Assembly: GCA_023897205.1 (NCBI GenBank)
Contig: JAHWDD010000002.1
Span: 4,092,001 to 4,156,000, forward strand
DNA from: Exophiala sp. HKRS030
Taxonomy: Eukaryota > Ascomycota > Eurotiomycetes > Chaetothyriales > Herpotrichiellaceae
DNA length: 64,000 nt
Direction: 5' to 3'
In this document: one piece after another, positions 44,298-56,052 of the stretch
Layout of the letters: every line of letters starts with the position of its first letter
Position numbering within the stretch: position 1 is the stretch's first letter
The notes under the pieces: model-generated
Database searches by the model: none
Told to the model about the DNA's origin: nothing
What the model saw: the letters and a program-made list of their open reading frames with translations, nothing else
Translations under genes and position numbers: made by a program

Positions 44298-46241
44298 ATG
44301 GGTCCTGAATATCGAGATGATGAAGAGAGCAATATCCCCGATATCCCTATCCTGACCGACGATGAGTCGGAAGATCGGCCTCAGAGTCGTAATCTCCATA
44401 TTCGCTCCGCCTCCGAATCCTCCGAACCTGCACTTCCTCTTCCTATCTGGCTACGAGAATCTGCCGCCTCGTTCAAATATAAATGGGTCCCTTTACCCAT
44501 TCGAAAGGCTTCAAGAGCTGTCGTCAATTGGGTCAAAGGACCCTCTCCTCCACGAGTTTTGCGTATAGATCCCTATTTTCCCAAGATACAACAAGCCCCG
44601 ATTCGACTTTTGGATAGATTTGCGCCAAAGAAAAAACATCGCCTGATCTTGCTCGTCACTCTTTATGCTGCCTGGTTCTTAACCTGGTCACTTATGCTCA
44701 AGCATCACTCAACATCTGGATACATCAAAGGTTATGGAAGACCGAGCAATCTATGGTGTGGAGCCAACTTTTGGAACGAAGGTAGCGGGTGCGGATTGAA
44801 TGGAAACCAGTGTCGACCATTTTCCTCAGCCCACCTTGCTTTTCGATGTCCGGCCAATTGCAAAGCCACCCATCTTCTCGAAGAGCGCATTGTTGGTAAT
44901 ACATCGCTCAGATATGAAGGTTTGGTCGTGGGAGGTCCAAACCCTGACGAGCCCGATTCGATACCAGTTTATCGAGCCGACAGCTTCATATGTCAGGCAG
45001 CAATTCATGCTGGAATTACCACAGATGCCACAGGTGGTTGTGGAGTCGTCAGTCTCATAGGCTCTCACCACAACTATGAATCTACGAAAGCGCATGGAAT
45101 TGAAAGTACCGCTTTTCCTGCAACTTTCCCAAGATCCTTTACATTTCAAGGCTTGAGTCCATCTCAGGCAAAATGTCCCACCGACTCACGCTGGCCAACT
45201 TTCATTGTCACAGCCATTGCTCTTGTCATACTTTCGATCTTCACAACCTCTCCATCGGTCTTCTTCTTCAGCACATTCATTATACTATTTTTCCATGTTG
45301 GTCTGATATCCGATCCACCAAATACACCAAACTTCTATGAGGCGCTTAGCAAGCTCTTTGAAAGATTATTACCTGCAACCTTTGTCTCCTATATTTTATA
45401 TCGCACCAGTGCAGTGCCACTTCTGACAGGTCTTACGGCACAGATTGAAAAGACGGTACTGTTCCTCGGTTTCGCCTTTATCGGTGCTTTGAACAACTAT
45501 ACTTTTGCTCCACTGATTCCGATTGAGAGGTTGACACCACATGATCTTGCACAACCTGGGGCCCCACTAGCCCTGGCCGTCATTATAACCATTGTTCTCC
45601 TCATCATCATCACTCAAATCCATTTCATTCGAATTTCTGGAAATATGCCGAAATATCTTGCAATATATGCCACTTTTGGTTTAGCATTGATCATCTTATT
45701 GTTGTTACCTGGATTACGTTTGAGAATTCATCATTACATTCTTGCACTCATTTTCATGCCCGGGACAGGCTTTCAAACACGTCCGAGTCTGATATATCAA
45801 GGACTGTTACTAGGTTTATTTGTCAATGGTGTGGCTAGATGGGGATTCGATTCTATCATTCAAACTCCAGCTGCCCTCGGTGAATCCGGTGGTGGAGGTG
45901 GTGGCGGAGGCTCCTGGTGGGGAGCAACCGCTCCGAATGTGACTGCTGTGGTGGGCTCAACTGCTTCAAACATCACTTTCAACTGGGGTCCTTTGCCAAA
46001 GGATACTGGTGTTGATGGTGTAAGCATTCTGATAAACGATGTGGAACGTTGGCGTGGTTATACCGATGAAGAGTTATATTGGGATCAAGAACAAGTGACG
46101 TTGGACCGACGAGAACGAGATAATGACGACGAACCCGAGTTTTTTAGATTTGCTTGGGTCAATGGAAATTCCGCTGGAAAGTATAGCAAAGTTGGTGTTT
46201 GGGATGAGAAAGGCAAATGGCATGATATACCATCGAAATGA
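44298..46241 (+). CDS. LCCL-domain multi-pass membrane protein
   Basis: Intronless, 647 residues from the ATG at 44298 (MGPEYRDDEESNIPDI). The frame is open further upstream but without a better start. A ~120-residue acidic cytosolic N-terminus is followed by membrane helix LILLVTLYAAWFLTWSLML and a Cys-rich luminal region. Inside that region is the LCCL module, with YRADSFICQAAIHAGI, GGCGVVSLIGS and the closing TFPRSFTFQGL. Then come about seven to eight hydrophobic helices between residues ~340 and ~540, a glycine run of nine at ~573, and a hydrophilic domain containing an FNWGP...ILINDVERWRGY segment. This architecture is conserved in ascomycetes, but its function is not known to me. Probable location is the endomembrane system or plasma membrane. 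Confidence 0.9.
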   Translation: MGPEYRDDEESNIPDIPILTDDESEDRPQSRNLHIRSASESSEPALPLPIWLRESAASFKYKWVPLPIRKASRAVVNWVKGPSPPRVLRIDPYFPKIQQAPIRLLDRFAPKKKHRLILLVTLYAAWFLTWSLMLKHHSTSGYIKGYGRPSNLWCGANFWNEGSGCGLNGNQCRPFSSAHLAFRCPANCKATHLLEERIVGNTSLRYEGLVVGGPNPDEPDSIPVYRADSFICQAAIHAGITTDATGGCGVVSLIGSHHNYESTKAHGIESTAFPATFPRSFTFQGLSPSQAKCPTDSRWPTFIVTAIALVILSIFTTSPSVFFFSTFIILFFHVGLISDPPNTPNFYEALSKLFERLLPATFVSYILYRTSAVPLLTGLTAQIEKTVLFLGFAFIGALNNYTFAPLIPIERLTPHDLAQPGAPLALAVIITIVLLIIITQIHFIRISGNMPKYLAIYATFGLALIILLLLPGLRLRIHHYILALIFMPGTGFQTRPSLIYQGLLLGLFVNGVARWGFDSIIQTPAALGESGGGGGGGGSWWGATAPNVTAVVGSTASNITFNWGPLPKDTGVDGVSILINDVERWRGYTDEELYWDQEQVTLDRRERDNDDEPEFFRFAWVNGNSAGKYSKVGVWDEKGKWHDIPSK

Positions 46242-46796
46242 GTCGGGTTCATGAGAGGATGGTTCAACTTTCCTCCAGTTATTGGATATTTCTGACGTGG
46301 CGTTGTTGATTTTTCTCAAGAGAATGGACTTCCCGCGGTCACCATGAGAGATGACATTTATCAGAATCTAGTCACTATGAGCGCAATGAAGTATTCTCGT
46401 TTTCCTGTCCTCTCTCCACAGTTCCTAGTTCCCGTGCATCCCGTCACTATCAACAAAACTGACTGACATACACAATCATTGTAACCTTTTCAGCGTCTTA
46501 TAATTTCACAGTACGAATAAGGGCTGTTGGAGGCATTAGGCGAGATGTCATACCAAACATGTACGAGGTGTAGATGAACGTAGTAGCCATTCCTTCGCTA
46601 CCTATCTAACGTGAGAAGATTTTGTGGATTCCTAGTTTGAAAAAGAAACAAGGATCTCCTGGTCCTATAACACCAATACCTAGCATTCATTCATTCGTTC
46701 GTTCGTTCGTTCATTAATTGCAGATTCCTTTTTCATTTCTCCAAGTCCTGCTAGACCTCAAACGCCAACACATATCAATTCGAAGTCGTATCAGGA
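46242..46796. other. Convergent intergenic region with TTCR tetranucleotide repeat
   Basis: Positions 46684-46714 carry a simple repeat of CATT/CGTT units (TTCA and TTCG alternating). No other signal seen. Confidence 0.55.
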
Positions 46797-48756
46797 CTAG
46801 ATAATATATTTCCTCCACCATGTCCGCAGTTCAGGATCAACAGTGGACAAAATGGCTTCTTTTTCCTTATCGATCGTCTCGATCTCCGAGAGGTCAATCT
46901 CGCCAAGTTTGAGGATCTTGCCGGGAAAGAAGAACAGGGATGCTGCCCAGAGGACTTGTCGCTGTGTTAGTGATATGTTTGATGGAGCGTGGCAAAGGGT
47001 GGCAGGTAGTCTTACCGATGAACATCGCAATGTCGATGTAGCAAGTCAGGAAGGCTGACGTGCTCCAGTGACCCGGGAAGAAGACGTTGTATCCTGTCAA
47101 GGTAAAGATTTGCTATTAGCAATTTGCGCGATAGTATGTACATGGCAAGCATCATAACACGGGAGAGATACCTGAGAACAAAATGACCAAAGTCACAGCG
47201 ACAAATGTAAACCATGCAAGGTATGGTTGCAAAGGACTTTTGTAGACAAGACCTGGAAGAAGTCAATATCAGCGTATCTGTTGGTGCAGGACGTGTCTCT
47301 TTAGAGAAACACTTACGATCTCGACTGATTCGTTGATATTTCATGGCATAGTAGAATCTCAAGTATGAAACCTGGATGACCAACCAACCGATCAAACCAG
47401 CCACAGTCGTAATATTGACCATCCAACCGAATGCGACCGAGGCATTGTTTCCCAATGTCATGTACACAAGCGGCATAAAAATCAGCGTAGCTGCCACGGC
47501 TACCCAAGGAGTTCCAAATCGATTGACTTTCATAAAGATCTTGGGAGCTTGGTGGGCTTCAGACAATCCATAGAGTGTACGGCTGCCGAGGAAGATACAA
47601 GCCGAACCACAACTGAATGCAGAAGTGACTACCACAGCGTTGATGATGGATGGAAGAGCCTTAATACCGAGTCGTTGGAATGCAATTACAAATGGACTTT
47701 GTTGGGCATCTCCAGTTCGAATTCCAAGGTTTGGATCATTGTACGGAACAAGTAGACCAACGACGAATATACTGATGATATAGAAGAAGGCGACACGCCA
47801 GAAGGTCATTTTCAAAGCATTAGGGATGATTATTCGAGGATTGCGGGTTTCTGCCCCTGCCAGTGCGACGACTTGAACATTGGCATACGAGTATGACGCT
47901 GAGAGAAGAGTACTCCAAAAGGCCAGAAATCGTCCGGTGTTCTTGTTGGAATGAACGAGATACGTGTTGAAGACTCCTGGATTCTTCCAATATCGGAACC
48001 CGATTCTGTCGTGGGCAGGGTTGCCTCCGAGGTCGACAACAATACCGGCAATGATCAAACCGATGATCAGGAGGATCTTGAGCGTGGCAAAGAAGACTTC
48101 CGACTGTAAATTGTTCAGCTGGCCACTATAGATCTCAGCTTGCACCCTGAACGACTTACCTCGCCATACCACTTGACACCGCAGAAATTGAGCACACCGA
48201 TGATGACAGCAAAAATACTGTACCACACGGCAGGATTGATATCCGAATCCCAGAAATTAATCAACGTGGCACATGCCACGAGTTCCGCCGGTGCGATGAT
48301 GGCCATGGTATACCAAAAATTCCAACCTGTGGCCGTGCCCAAGGCTGGCTGGACAAAAGCCGTGGCATGTCTGACGAAGCCACCGGTTACAGGAGCGAAA
48401 GAGGATAGTTCTCCGGCGCACAATGCGACGCCAATCGTTATTGCTCCCATGAAAATAAATCCTAGCAATGCTCCTACAGGACCTGCAAGCGCGATGGCTT
48501 GACCTGAAGCTAAGAAGAGGCCGGTGCCCTTTGAAAAGATTTCATATGGTGAGCTGAGAAGCAACAGTATTCATGGCGTTGCATTTTTGCTTACAATCAT
48601 ACCAGCAAGCGCAATCATGTTAATGTGGCGTCGACGAAGGTCTCTCTTGATCGTCCGACCAATGCCCAAGACCTGACCATTTTCTTCCGAGCCAGAGGTG
48701 TCAATTTCCCCCATGTCAGCCGCCTTACTGTTAGTAAAGACATCCTTTGGCTCCAT
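46797..48756 (-). CDS. Amino-acid permease (YAT/APC family), six exons
   Basis: Exons 48595-48756, 48160-48528, 47317-48103, 47172-47252, 47016-47093 and 46797-46942 join in phase to 540 residues. All introns have GT...AG ends. The last uses acceptor GGGCAG at 46943 rather than the nearer AACACAG, because only the former keeps frame. The protein imports amino acids with protons across the plasma membrane. Evidence: RRRHINMIALAGMIGTGLFL across the first junction (the family's N-terminal signature), GPVGALLGFIFMG, GELSSFAPVTGGF, the YANVQVVALAGAETRNPR segment that replaces the usual GTE-V loop, YGLSEAHQAPKIF and VAFGWMVNITTVAGLIGW, with twelve hydrophobic helices overall. Substrate specificity cannot be read from sequence. 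Confidence 0.92.
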
Positions 48757-49482
48757 GGTGAGCGGATCGGATCGTGTTCCGGCCTGACTGTCAATTCAGT
48801 TGTGTAGAAATTGTTGACAGGCAGAGAATCGACCAAAAGTCGACAACAAGGCTATATGGATCGAGAGTCAAGTCGACACCTTACTTCCTCTCGAGTCGAG
48901 CCACACCACAGAAGATACCAAACATGTCTGGATTGGTATTCCTAACCGTTATTGACTTTGATCAGTTGCATAGGACCGAGGGTTATCTGGCTCAAGGTTA
49001 TTGGGCGCGTGGTTGATAGTACTCCCTTTAGCGTCGACATGCTGACCCTGGTCTCGTACAATTACTCAACATTGGACCCATACGGATTACCTGATTCGTA
49101 TGAATGATTGATTTGGACCAGCGAGAATCCAAATGATTTTGGTCTGACCGAGAGTTTGCTGTGCATTAAGTGTTTGACACCTTGCATCAAGCTTGCTCTA
49201 GCGCCCGTTGAAAACTACCCAGACCCTCAACCTTGAACGTCAGATGCGAAGCACCCATTATCGCGTGAGCGTTGATCAGCAATCGGTTGTGCAGCAGGAC
49301 AACTGTAGAGTTCAGGTTCACGGCACGCATCCGACACCGAGGCAGGCTTTTTGGGAGCAGGCCGGTCATTTCCAGACGTAATGCCTCCCCTCGGTTGAGG
49401 TTTGAACGCCGGTATACACTAGCCTGTTTGAACTTAAGACCAATATTGGTTTAAGTATCATGGTTGTGACATCAACGACTTC
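48757..49482. other. Divergent promoter region of permease and TIGR04076 gene
   Basis: Nothing beyond chance short frames was seen. Confidence 0.4.
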
Positions 49483-49916
49483 ATGGCCAAAGTCTCATGC
49501 TATCAGTGCGAAACAAGCGTGCCAATGGAAGGAGATGATGACAAGTTTGAGCTCTACGATCTTCGGGTTGAGGTGATATGTCCTCCTGGAGAGCCAATAT
49601 ACTGCGGCGCAAAACAAGGAGACCATTTTTACTTGAGAGGAGAAATGCTTCATTTCCCCGAAGGTCAGGGGTTTAGCATATACAGTTTAGGTGAATGGCA
49701 TACAAGAGAAATCGTATCATATGACTGATGATATTGATAGCCGCGTTGCTGCCATTATTACCGGCAAAACAACGACCCACCCATCGTAACGATTGGATGT
49801 CTACCGATGCTATAGTGGCGTGTCCTGATCCCAACTGCAAATCTCAGTTGAAGATCACGAGATTGAAACCCCGAGAATTCAAGCATTCCGACACAACAGC
49901 GGTGCCATTGAATTGA
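49483..49916 (+). CDS. TIGR04076-family small protein
   Basis: Two exons, 49483-49690 and 49741-49916, with a 50-bp intron (49691-49740, GTGAAT...TGATAG), give 127 residues. Splicing joins GQGFSIYSL to AALLPLLPAKQR, as expected for the family. Recognisable parts are the FELYDLRVEVICPPG opening strand, CGAKQGDHFYLRGEML, NDWMSTDAIVACPDPNC (the conserved Cys pair) and a C-terminus ending KHSDTTAVPL. Members are small cytosolic proteins of unknown biochemical role, widespread in bacteria and fungi and sometimes next to oxidoreductases. Here the next gene, convergent, encodes an aldo-keto reductase. The N-terminal CYQCETSVPM adds another Cys pair and may bind metal, which is my inference. Confidence 0.87.
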
Positions 49917-49986
49917 GCTTCCATGGGTATAGAGATAAGGGATACAAGGGTGGGGGTAGCCTCAGGATGGCGCAGTGTTTGATGCT

Positions 49987-52006
49987 TCACCGGTACTCAC
50001 CTCCACAATCACCCATGACTTCGAAAATCTCCGTCCTGCGACTCTTCACCAACACGGCGTCAATAGCAGCTTGGTCTTCCTCATCCAGATGCCAGCCGTA
50101 GCTCGCTAGGTTTTGGTCACTATGCTCACTGACACCCATTCTTGCCCCTACTATGACAGCGCCGACATATGGGAAATCCAAAACCCATCGTGTCGCAACG
50201 TTGGACACTGCAACTTTATGCTTATCCGCTACCACTTGCAGTACGTGTAGGAGCTCTTGGAACAATTCCCACCCTCCCCAAGCTTGTATCATTTCGAAAT
50301 ACTTTCTCTGACTTGGGGTCATGTCGTCGGCGAATAATTTTGGCTCTGGTTTCCCTAGCCATTTGTCTGCGAGGAATCCTCCACACTATTTATATGTCAA
50401 TACTTTAAATCATCCTTCAAGCCAAGGACATCTACATACCAATGTGCCGTAGGTCAACAGTTTGATACCATATTTCTCACAAACCTTGCCCATTTTGACT
50501 GTCGGCCGCGAATCGATGATTGAGAACTGAGGCAGTCAGCGTTTGACGTTGGTGGTAGTGCAAAATACTTACTTGAACTTGGTTGCTGACAACTTTGATA
50601 CCGGCATCTAGAATTTCTTCCATCCTCTGGGTATCGAAATTGCAGAGTCCCAAGAGCTTGACTCGATCATCAGCCTCCAACAGCCGGAGAGCTTCGATAT
50701 ACTGTGGATCTTCATACTGTTCATCCGTTAGATATTTGCCAATTCTTCCATGCTATGGCAAACGTACAAACTGCCAATGGAATTGTAGCAAATCAACATG
50801 ATCAGCCTTCAATCTCTGGCATCTTTCCGTCACATTGTCACGAACAACCTTCTCGGTAATGGTCAAAGGTTGAAACACGCAGTACTTTGTCGATCCAAAT
50901 ATCAAGTGCGGCTGATCATAAGAACTTCGAAATTGACCCTAAAGTCATGGTTAGCCGAAAACACGCAGCCAAGATATCCACCATGATTCGCACAAACAGG
51001 ACTTCAGCGTCGCCATAATGATCTGCCATATCATAGGCAGTAAAACCTTTGCTGACAAAGTTGGAAAATTGTTGAAAGATCTTCGATCGAGACGCAACCC
51101 CCAAGAAGGACTGGACAATTGCCATAACCCCGAGAATAACCGTGGTAGAACCACTCCAGACAGCACAAATGTCTCGATGTCATTGTGTGCATCTCCATTC
51201 GCAATCCCGCTCTTCTGCTTTTCAACAGATGATACCTGGGGAAGAGGCCGGTCAAGCGTCTCCGCGACCAGTCCAAGACTTCGTTCGAACAGAAACTCCT
51301 GGTTCTTCGATGTCCATATTGATTGACATCTTGACAAGGATTGGTGAAGAGAATCGAGATCGGCTCTTTCGGTCTCGGTAAGATCCCTCCGACCGGTTGG
51401 CTGAATCAGGGCTTTTTGAACTGCGGTGATTGCTTGCACGATATCTCCATCCACCGAGATCAACTGCAGTGCCAACTTCTGCTGCGTTATGACATTCTGA
51501 TCAACTGATACATCTGCAGCTTGATCCACAATGGCTCTAATCTGTTTCAAACTCTCGAAACTAAGCCCACAACCTAAGCTCGCCCTGACTAACTGTTGTG
51601 CTTGATGAAAAGAAGGAGTTGTACGCCAACCGGCGACTTGGTCAAAGGCAAAAAGCTCTTCTGGTGTAGGAATGGTGGCTTTCTGAAGATATCTCCGAGT
51701 ATGTTCTTCAAAGGCTGAGGTGAAAAGGGGATCGGTGGTAAGGACAGAGCGCATTACAGATCTCAAACCATCGGTGGGTAGATTTGCTATGATGGTATCG
51801 GTCATTAAATTGACATGGGATTTGTTGACATGTCCGAACCCATTTTGCTGGACTGCCATTCTGGCCGTTCTGCCCAGATGAACCGAACCTATAGAATTTG
51901 CAGCCTGAGAAATGACCAAGACCCCTCGTTTATGACTTATCGCATCCTTGTAAGGGCTTTCCTTTTTAGGATACGAGAATTCACCAGCTTCAACAAAGAA
52001 TTTTGA
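49987..52006 (-). pseudogene. Aldo-keto reductase with ~290-residue N-terminal extension, frameshifted
   Basis: Exons read from the 3' end: 49987-50385, 50440-50526, 50573-50716, 50768-50911 and a large 5' exon from about 50990 to 52006 (acceptor CTCTCAG). The AKR barrel has GFTAYDMADHYGDAEVL (catalytic Asp/Tyr), FHWQF-YEDPQYIEAL across a junction, LLGLCNFDTQRMEEIL and VIVGARMGVSEH. An N-terminal region of about 290 residues (with SKFFVEAGEFSYPKKE and VLVISQAANSIGSVHLGR) precedes it. I do not recognise that domain. At the five-C run 51098-51102 (five G on the coding strand) the frame breaks: LWQLSSPSWG is in one frame and ASRSKIFQQFSNFVSKGF in the next, so one base is missing. The donor ending the 5' exon is also weak. 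The start codon was not found. Alternatively the base is a sequencing error and the gene is intact. Confidence 0.75.
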
Positions 52007-52127
52007 CTGAGAGGAAACAGTGACAACTATGTGTATAGACTTGAGTATATGACGGCTGTGTATGAGAAGGGACGTTTGATCTATTGGAAGAGGCTCTGCC
52101 TTGCTAATGATGGGCGTCTTCGGGCAA

Positions 52128-52490
52128 TTAAACAGTCAAATATGGGACCTTGGAGCATAATTCATCGGACATGTACCTGAAGCGACCGGTGTTCAACTCC
52201 CTGAAATATCGGCGGTAGGTGACATCGTTCAAATCCTCTGTTATGATAAGAAGTGGTCTTCACCCGTCAGATAAATCTTCTGAAATCAGCTCTCATTGCA
52301 AGCTGGTTAATATAAGAGCATATTCGAACCACCACTTGACATTGTCGACTTCTATGATAGCAATTCTTGCTCGTTCTTCACCAAACAAGATGATCGGCCT
52401 ACAGCCACAATCAAACTGAATCCTAGCACCAATCACCACTCAGAGGCAACTTGTCCGAACCCTTTGGCAGACTTACATTCTACCGGGGCG
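52128..52490 (-). pseudogene. Short decayed reading frame broken by TGA codons
   Basis: One minus-strand frame of about 120 codons reads as protein (FGEERARIAIIEVDN..., later DLNDVTYRRYFRELNTGRF and YMSDELCSKVPYLTV) and ends at TAA 52128-52130. It contains three in-frame TGA stops at 52260-52262, 52293-52295 and 52440-52442. Each could derive from CGA by one transition. No family recognised. Its position just upstream of the aldo-keto reductase may be coincidental. Confidence 0.4.
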
Positions 52491-53290
52491 TGAGTGGAAG
52501 GGTGTCATCCGGGCTAGTCAGTCACGCCAGCTTCGTACATTGGCTCAAGCATTGGCTTTGGTTTCCAAGCCAAGTCAAGTTTTCTCTTTGGCCCTAACCA
52601 ACTAGTTGGGACTATATGCCGTCTGGGCTCCAAAGGTACATTCGGGGTTATGCTTCTGGCCGACGCGGAATCCCAGTACTACCCTCCATCTCCGATGCGG
52701 CTACCAGGAGAGTACTACCCTTTTCTTACTCCTGGTGCCTACTCTGGTCTGCATTTCCACGCTTCCGAGATCAGCTTATCGAATCGTAGGTCTGCACAAC
52801 TTTGCCCCGCGGCCCTTATCGTTTCTCGACCATACCGCATTGAAAACATTGTTGTCATTTCACTGCTCTTTGCAACGTTGAGGGGGCACGCTGACTCCCA
52901 TTGCTCATCGCTCCTGACCCTGGGACGAAAGCGATCTCGCTCTCGACCTCAATGTCGCTTCCGTGTCGCTTTCGATTCCACACCATCTTTGTCGTTTCGG
53001 GCTTGGAATTTGTTTTCGGCCTTGGTATCGTTGACCGTTTGTTGTCTGAGCTCCGTATGTCGATCTATGCCCATCATTGAATTTGCGTCGGAGCTTTCTC
53101 CTTGTCGCCCTTGCTTATCCTGTCAATTCCCAATCTATCGTCTCTATCAAAAGATCAATTCCAATGCAAAGCCAACAATCTTGAGAATCGGATTTTCTGG
53201 AATCCTGCCCAATTTCGGCAAAACTCTTGACATCGCCATGTCGATCATTTGTTGAGAAAAACTTTGATCCGTAAGGTCTCACTGGAGCCA
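52491..53290. other. Pyrimidine-rich region upstream of the second Zn2Cys6 regulator
   Basis: Contains an ATG-initiated plus-strand frame of 201 codons (52650-53255) ending 35 bases before the regulator's start. The C/T-rich composition lowers stop frequency, and long pyrimidine-rich leaders are common in fungi. I regard it as probable 5' leader rather than a gene. Confidence 0.4.
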
Positions 53291-55865
53291 ATGGACCTTA
53301 ACCTCGAAACGCAAATGGGCGAGGCTGTGGGCACCGATATTGTGGGTGCAAATGCAAGGTTTGGCAGAAATCAGCTGGCCTCATCATATCGATTCTCACT
53401 GAAACCCTTCGACAGTGCAAATGCATGCCTTGCCTGCCGTAAGGTGAAGATGAAATGCCATCTCAACACCGAACATGGAGCCGTCAAATGTGATCGTTGT
53501 ACCCGCAAGTCCCTCGAATGTGTGTTTCGAAAACATCGTCGAGGTCGACGGCCTGCAGTGAAAACATCACTATCCGAACCAAGTTCCGGTCCTAGAACGG
53601 CCGACACTACAGGAGACACGCAAAGGCGTTTCTCGACAGAGGTCTCGAAACATGAGACTTTTTGGGAGCAGTCGGAAACCTTTCAACCTCCTGATCTGCT
53701 CAACAAGGATGCTATGAAAGGAGATTTCTCTCTAGAGAAGATTTTGAGTACATCTACATCAACGGATCTCGTTAGGAGGCCATCTGCGGATAAATCTAGA
53801 GATCCATTAAGTCTGGGACTTGTCAATAATCATATTGCGATCTCTCTTTTCGATGGGTAAGCCGATTTTCATTTCGCACATGTAGCACGATCCGGGTGAG
53901 TTGTGAATACTGTTAATGAGTCAATCGCATTTGTCTCAAAGGGTGACAAGAGGGTATCCTTGCAGCATTCTGAATATCACTAGACATTTTGCCATCTCAA
54001 GCAGCTGACCTAGTCTCTAGATTCATGCGGAATCTCAACCACTATGTTTGTCATCTAGATCCGCATCTGCACACGTTCGCATCCGTGCAAGAAAAGTCGC
54101 CACTGTTGTTGACCGCGTGTCTCGCCGTAACAGCCAAGATTCTCAATCCATCCGTCTACCCAGGTTTGAAAGACCACGCAGAACTATTGAAAATGGAATG
54201 TTTTCGCCGCGGGGATAAATCACCAGAAATCGTACAGGCAATACTTATTCTGACTTACTGGAAAGAATCAGACGACACGAGAGCGTGGCTATCGGTCGGG
54301 TACGCCATTCGATTGTGTATGGATCTAGGTTACTATAAACTGGCACCGGATCAAGGTCAAGAGGGGTCTGAGATGATGATACGTGAAAGACGTAATGCAG
54401 AAAGGACATGGTTGGTCTTATTCGTCTATGACAGAAGGTAAGCACTATACTTATCCTGAAGAACGCCTCTTCTACTCCACCTATCAGCAAGAGAGCCAAG
54501 TATTGACGATGAACAGTATTAGTTTACAAAACGGTAAACCGCGTATGATTGATCGAAGTGAATTCATCGAAACCGCCCCCGACACATGGTACAAACATCC
54601 TCTCGCATTGCCGAGCGATGTTCTACTGTGCGCTTTTGTGGCTCTCCGGCTTTTGACATCAGGAGTATTCGAGTTGCTCGAAGGACAAATAGATCCTGCG
54701 AGGAACATTGATCCTCTACTGGCCATCCTCCAAAGACAAGTTGAAGCATGGCAGGATCATTGGCTAGCTATTGCGGAAGCTGGTAAGTTCATATTGAAGG
54801 GCTGAATCAACCTTACCAGGCTCTCAGCCTCGGACCCGAACTAACAATTGCTTGATTGTTCAGCACGATGTGAACGTTGCAATATGCTACTCATCCAATT
54901 CTATGGCCTTCATCTACGATTAGTGCTATGGTCATTCCTCTTGAAACCTTCTTTACCTCGAAGTGCCTCACTACTCCCCGTGAGGACCGCCGCCATATGG
55001 GCTAGCCATGCCAACGCTCTCGAAATGCTCAAGCTGGTATCCAAACCAGGAATCTCACCACTTCTATTCTTTGCCCAAGACTCTGTCCATGTCATGATCG
55101 CATATGCGACCGTTTTTGTCGTAAAAGTAAGTCCCACCAGTCTGACTCCTATCTCACATATCCCCGCCCACATTATATCACCACATCATCATACAATCAC
55201 ACTAACCCATGTCTCCTCCCATACAGCTCCTCCTCTGCGTCCCGCGAGAGATCCAAATCGAGCTGGAACCGTCGACGCTGGAAACGATCCGAACCACAGC
55301 ACAATCATTCGACCAGCAAGTCGCTCCCGTCAAGTCGAGCTGCTGGTTACAAACGCGATTCTTGCAGAACGTGCTACGAGAATTCGACGAGGCCAGCCAA
55401 CTCCGTCTACGCAACGAGCAGGAAGCCGAGGCTGCCCGACTGCAACAAATGAACCACACCAACACTCACACCAACACCAATCCCCACAACAACAACATGC
55501 ACAATATCACCAACCAACATGGTCACTCGATAGACGTGAAACCAATGCTGCCGGCTTCGTCGATGCAGATCGACGCGATTGTGAACTCAGTCCAGCCGAC
55601 CTACCAAGGCAATGCAGACGTTGTTGTGGGCGGAGGCAGTGTCCGTGGCGACATGGGCGGAGGAGGTGGAGGAGGAGGAGGAGGAATGCAGCATTCATTC
55701 AATCCGACAGGCAACAATTCCGTGTCAGCGACGCCTATGGCCGAGGATGGGCAACAGGACTATGCCTTCTCGGACGACACGATGTGGGAGACGATGTTTG
55801 CGAATGCCGGTTTCAACATCGCTAATGGCACCTTCTTGCCGGATATGTATAACTCTTATGAGTAG
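53291..55865 (+). CDS. Zn2Cys6 transcription factor, five exons
   Basis: Exons 53291-53856, 54021-54437, 54517-54782, 54864-55126 and 55227-55865 give 716 residues. Donors are GTAAGC, GTAAGC, GTAAGT and GTAAGT, and the first intron is long (164 bp) with branch GCTGAC before TCTCTAG. The zinc cluster CLACRKVKMKC then CDRCTRKSLEC lies at residues ~50-80, followed by a basic RKHRRGRRP stretch. The fungal-trans domain includes RAWLSVGYAIRLCMDLGYY and YDRSISLQNGKPRM, the latter created by splicing. The tail is His/Asn-rich, then has a run of ten glycines encoded by GGN triplets at 55654-55683, and ends in an acidic, Trp-containing possible activation segment. Start at ATG 53291 (MDLNLETQMG). It is convergent with HSF1. 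Target genes unknown. Confidence 0.92.
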
Positions 55866-56013
55866 ATCAATGTATGAATGATGGATGGACAGCGGTTTAG
55901 GTTGAAGAAATGGGAATAAGAAGACTAACTAGTGAATGCGTATTCAAAAGATAACTAACTATTGCGATATTTCTAGAATCGAAATTCAAAGCACAACGGC
56001 ATGGATAGCAGTG

Positions 56014-56052
56014 TGTAGTAGTAGTAGTAGTAGTAGTTGTTGTTGTTGTTGA
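56014..56052. repeat. GTA/GTT trinucleotide microsatellite
   Basis: About eight GTA triplets pass directly into five GTT triplets, in the 3' flank of the Zn2Cys6 gene. This is a simple slippage-prone repeat, likely polymorphic between strains. Confidence 0.85.

Noticed and set aside
46797..47030. Permease final exon starting at the nearer acceptor AACACAG
   Set aside because: That acceptor puts the end out of frame. GGGCAG at 46943-46948 keeps the hydrophobic helix and the tail in phase.
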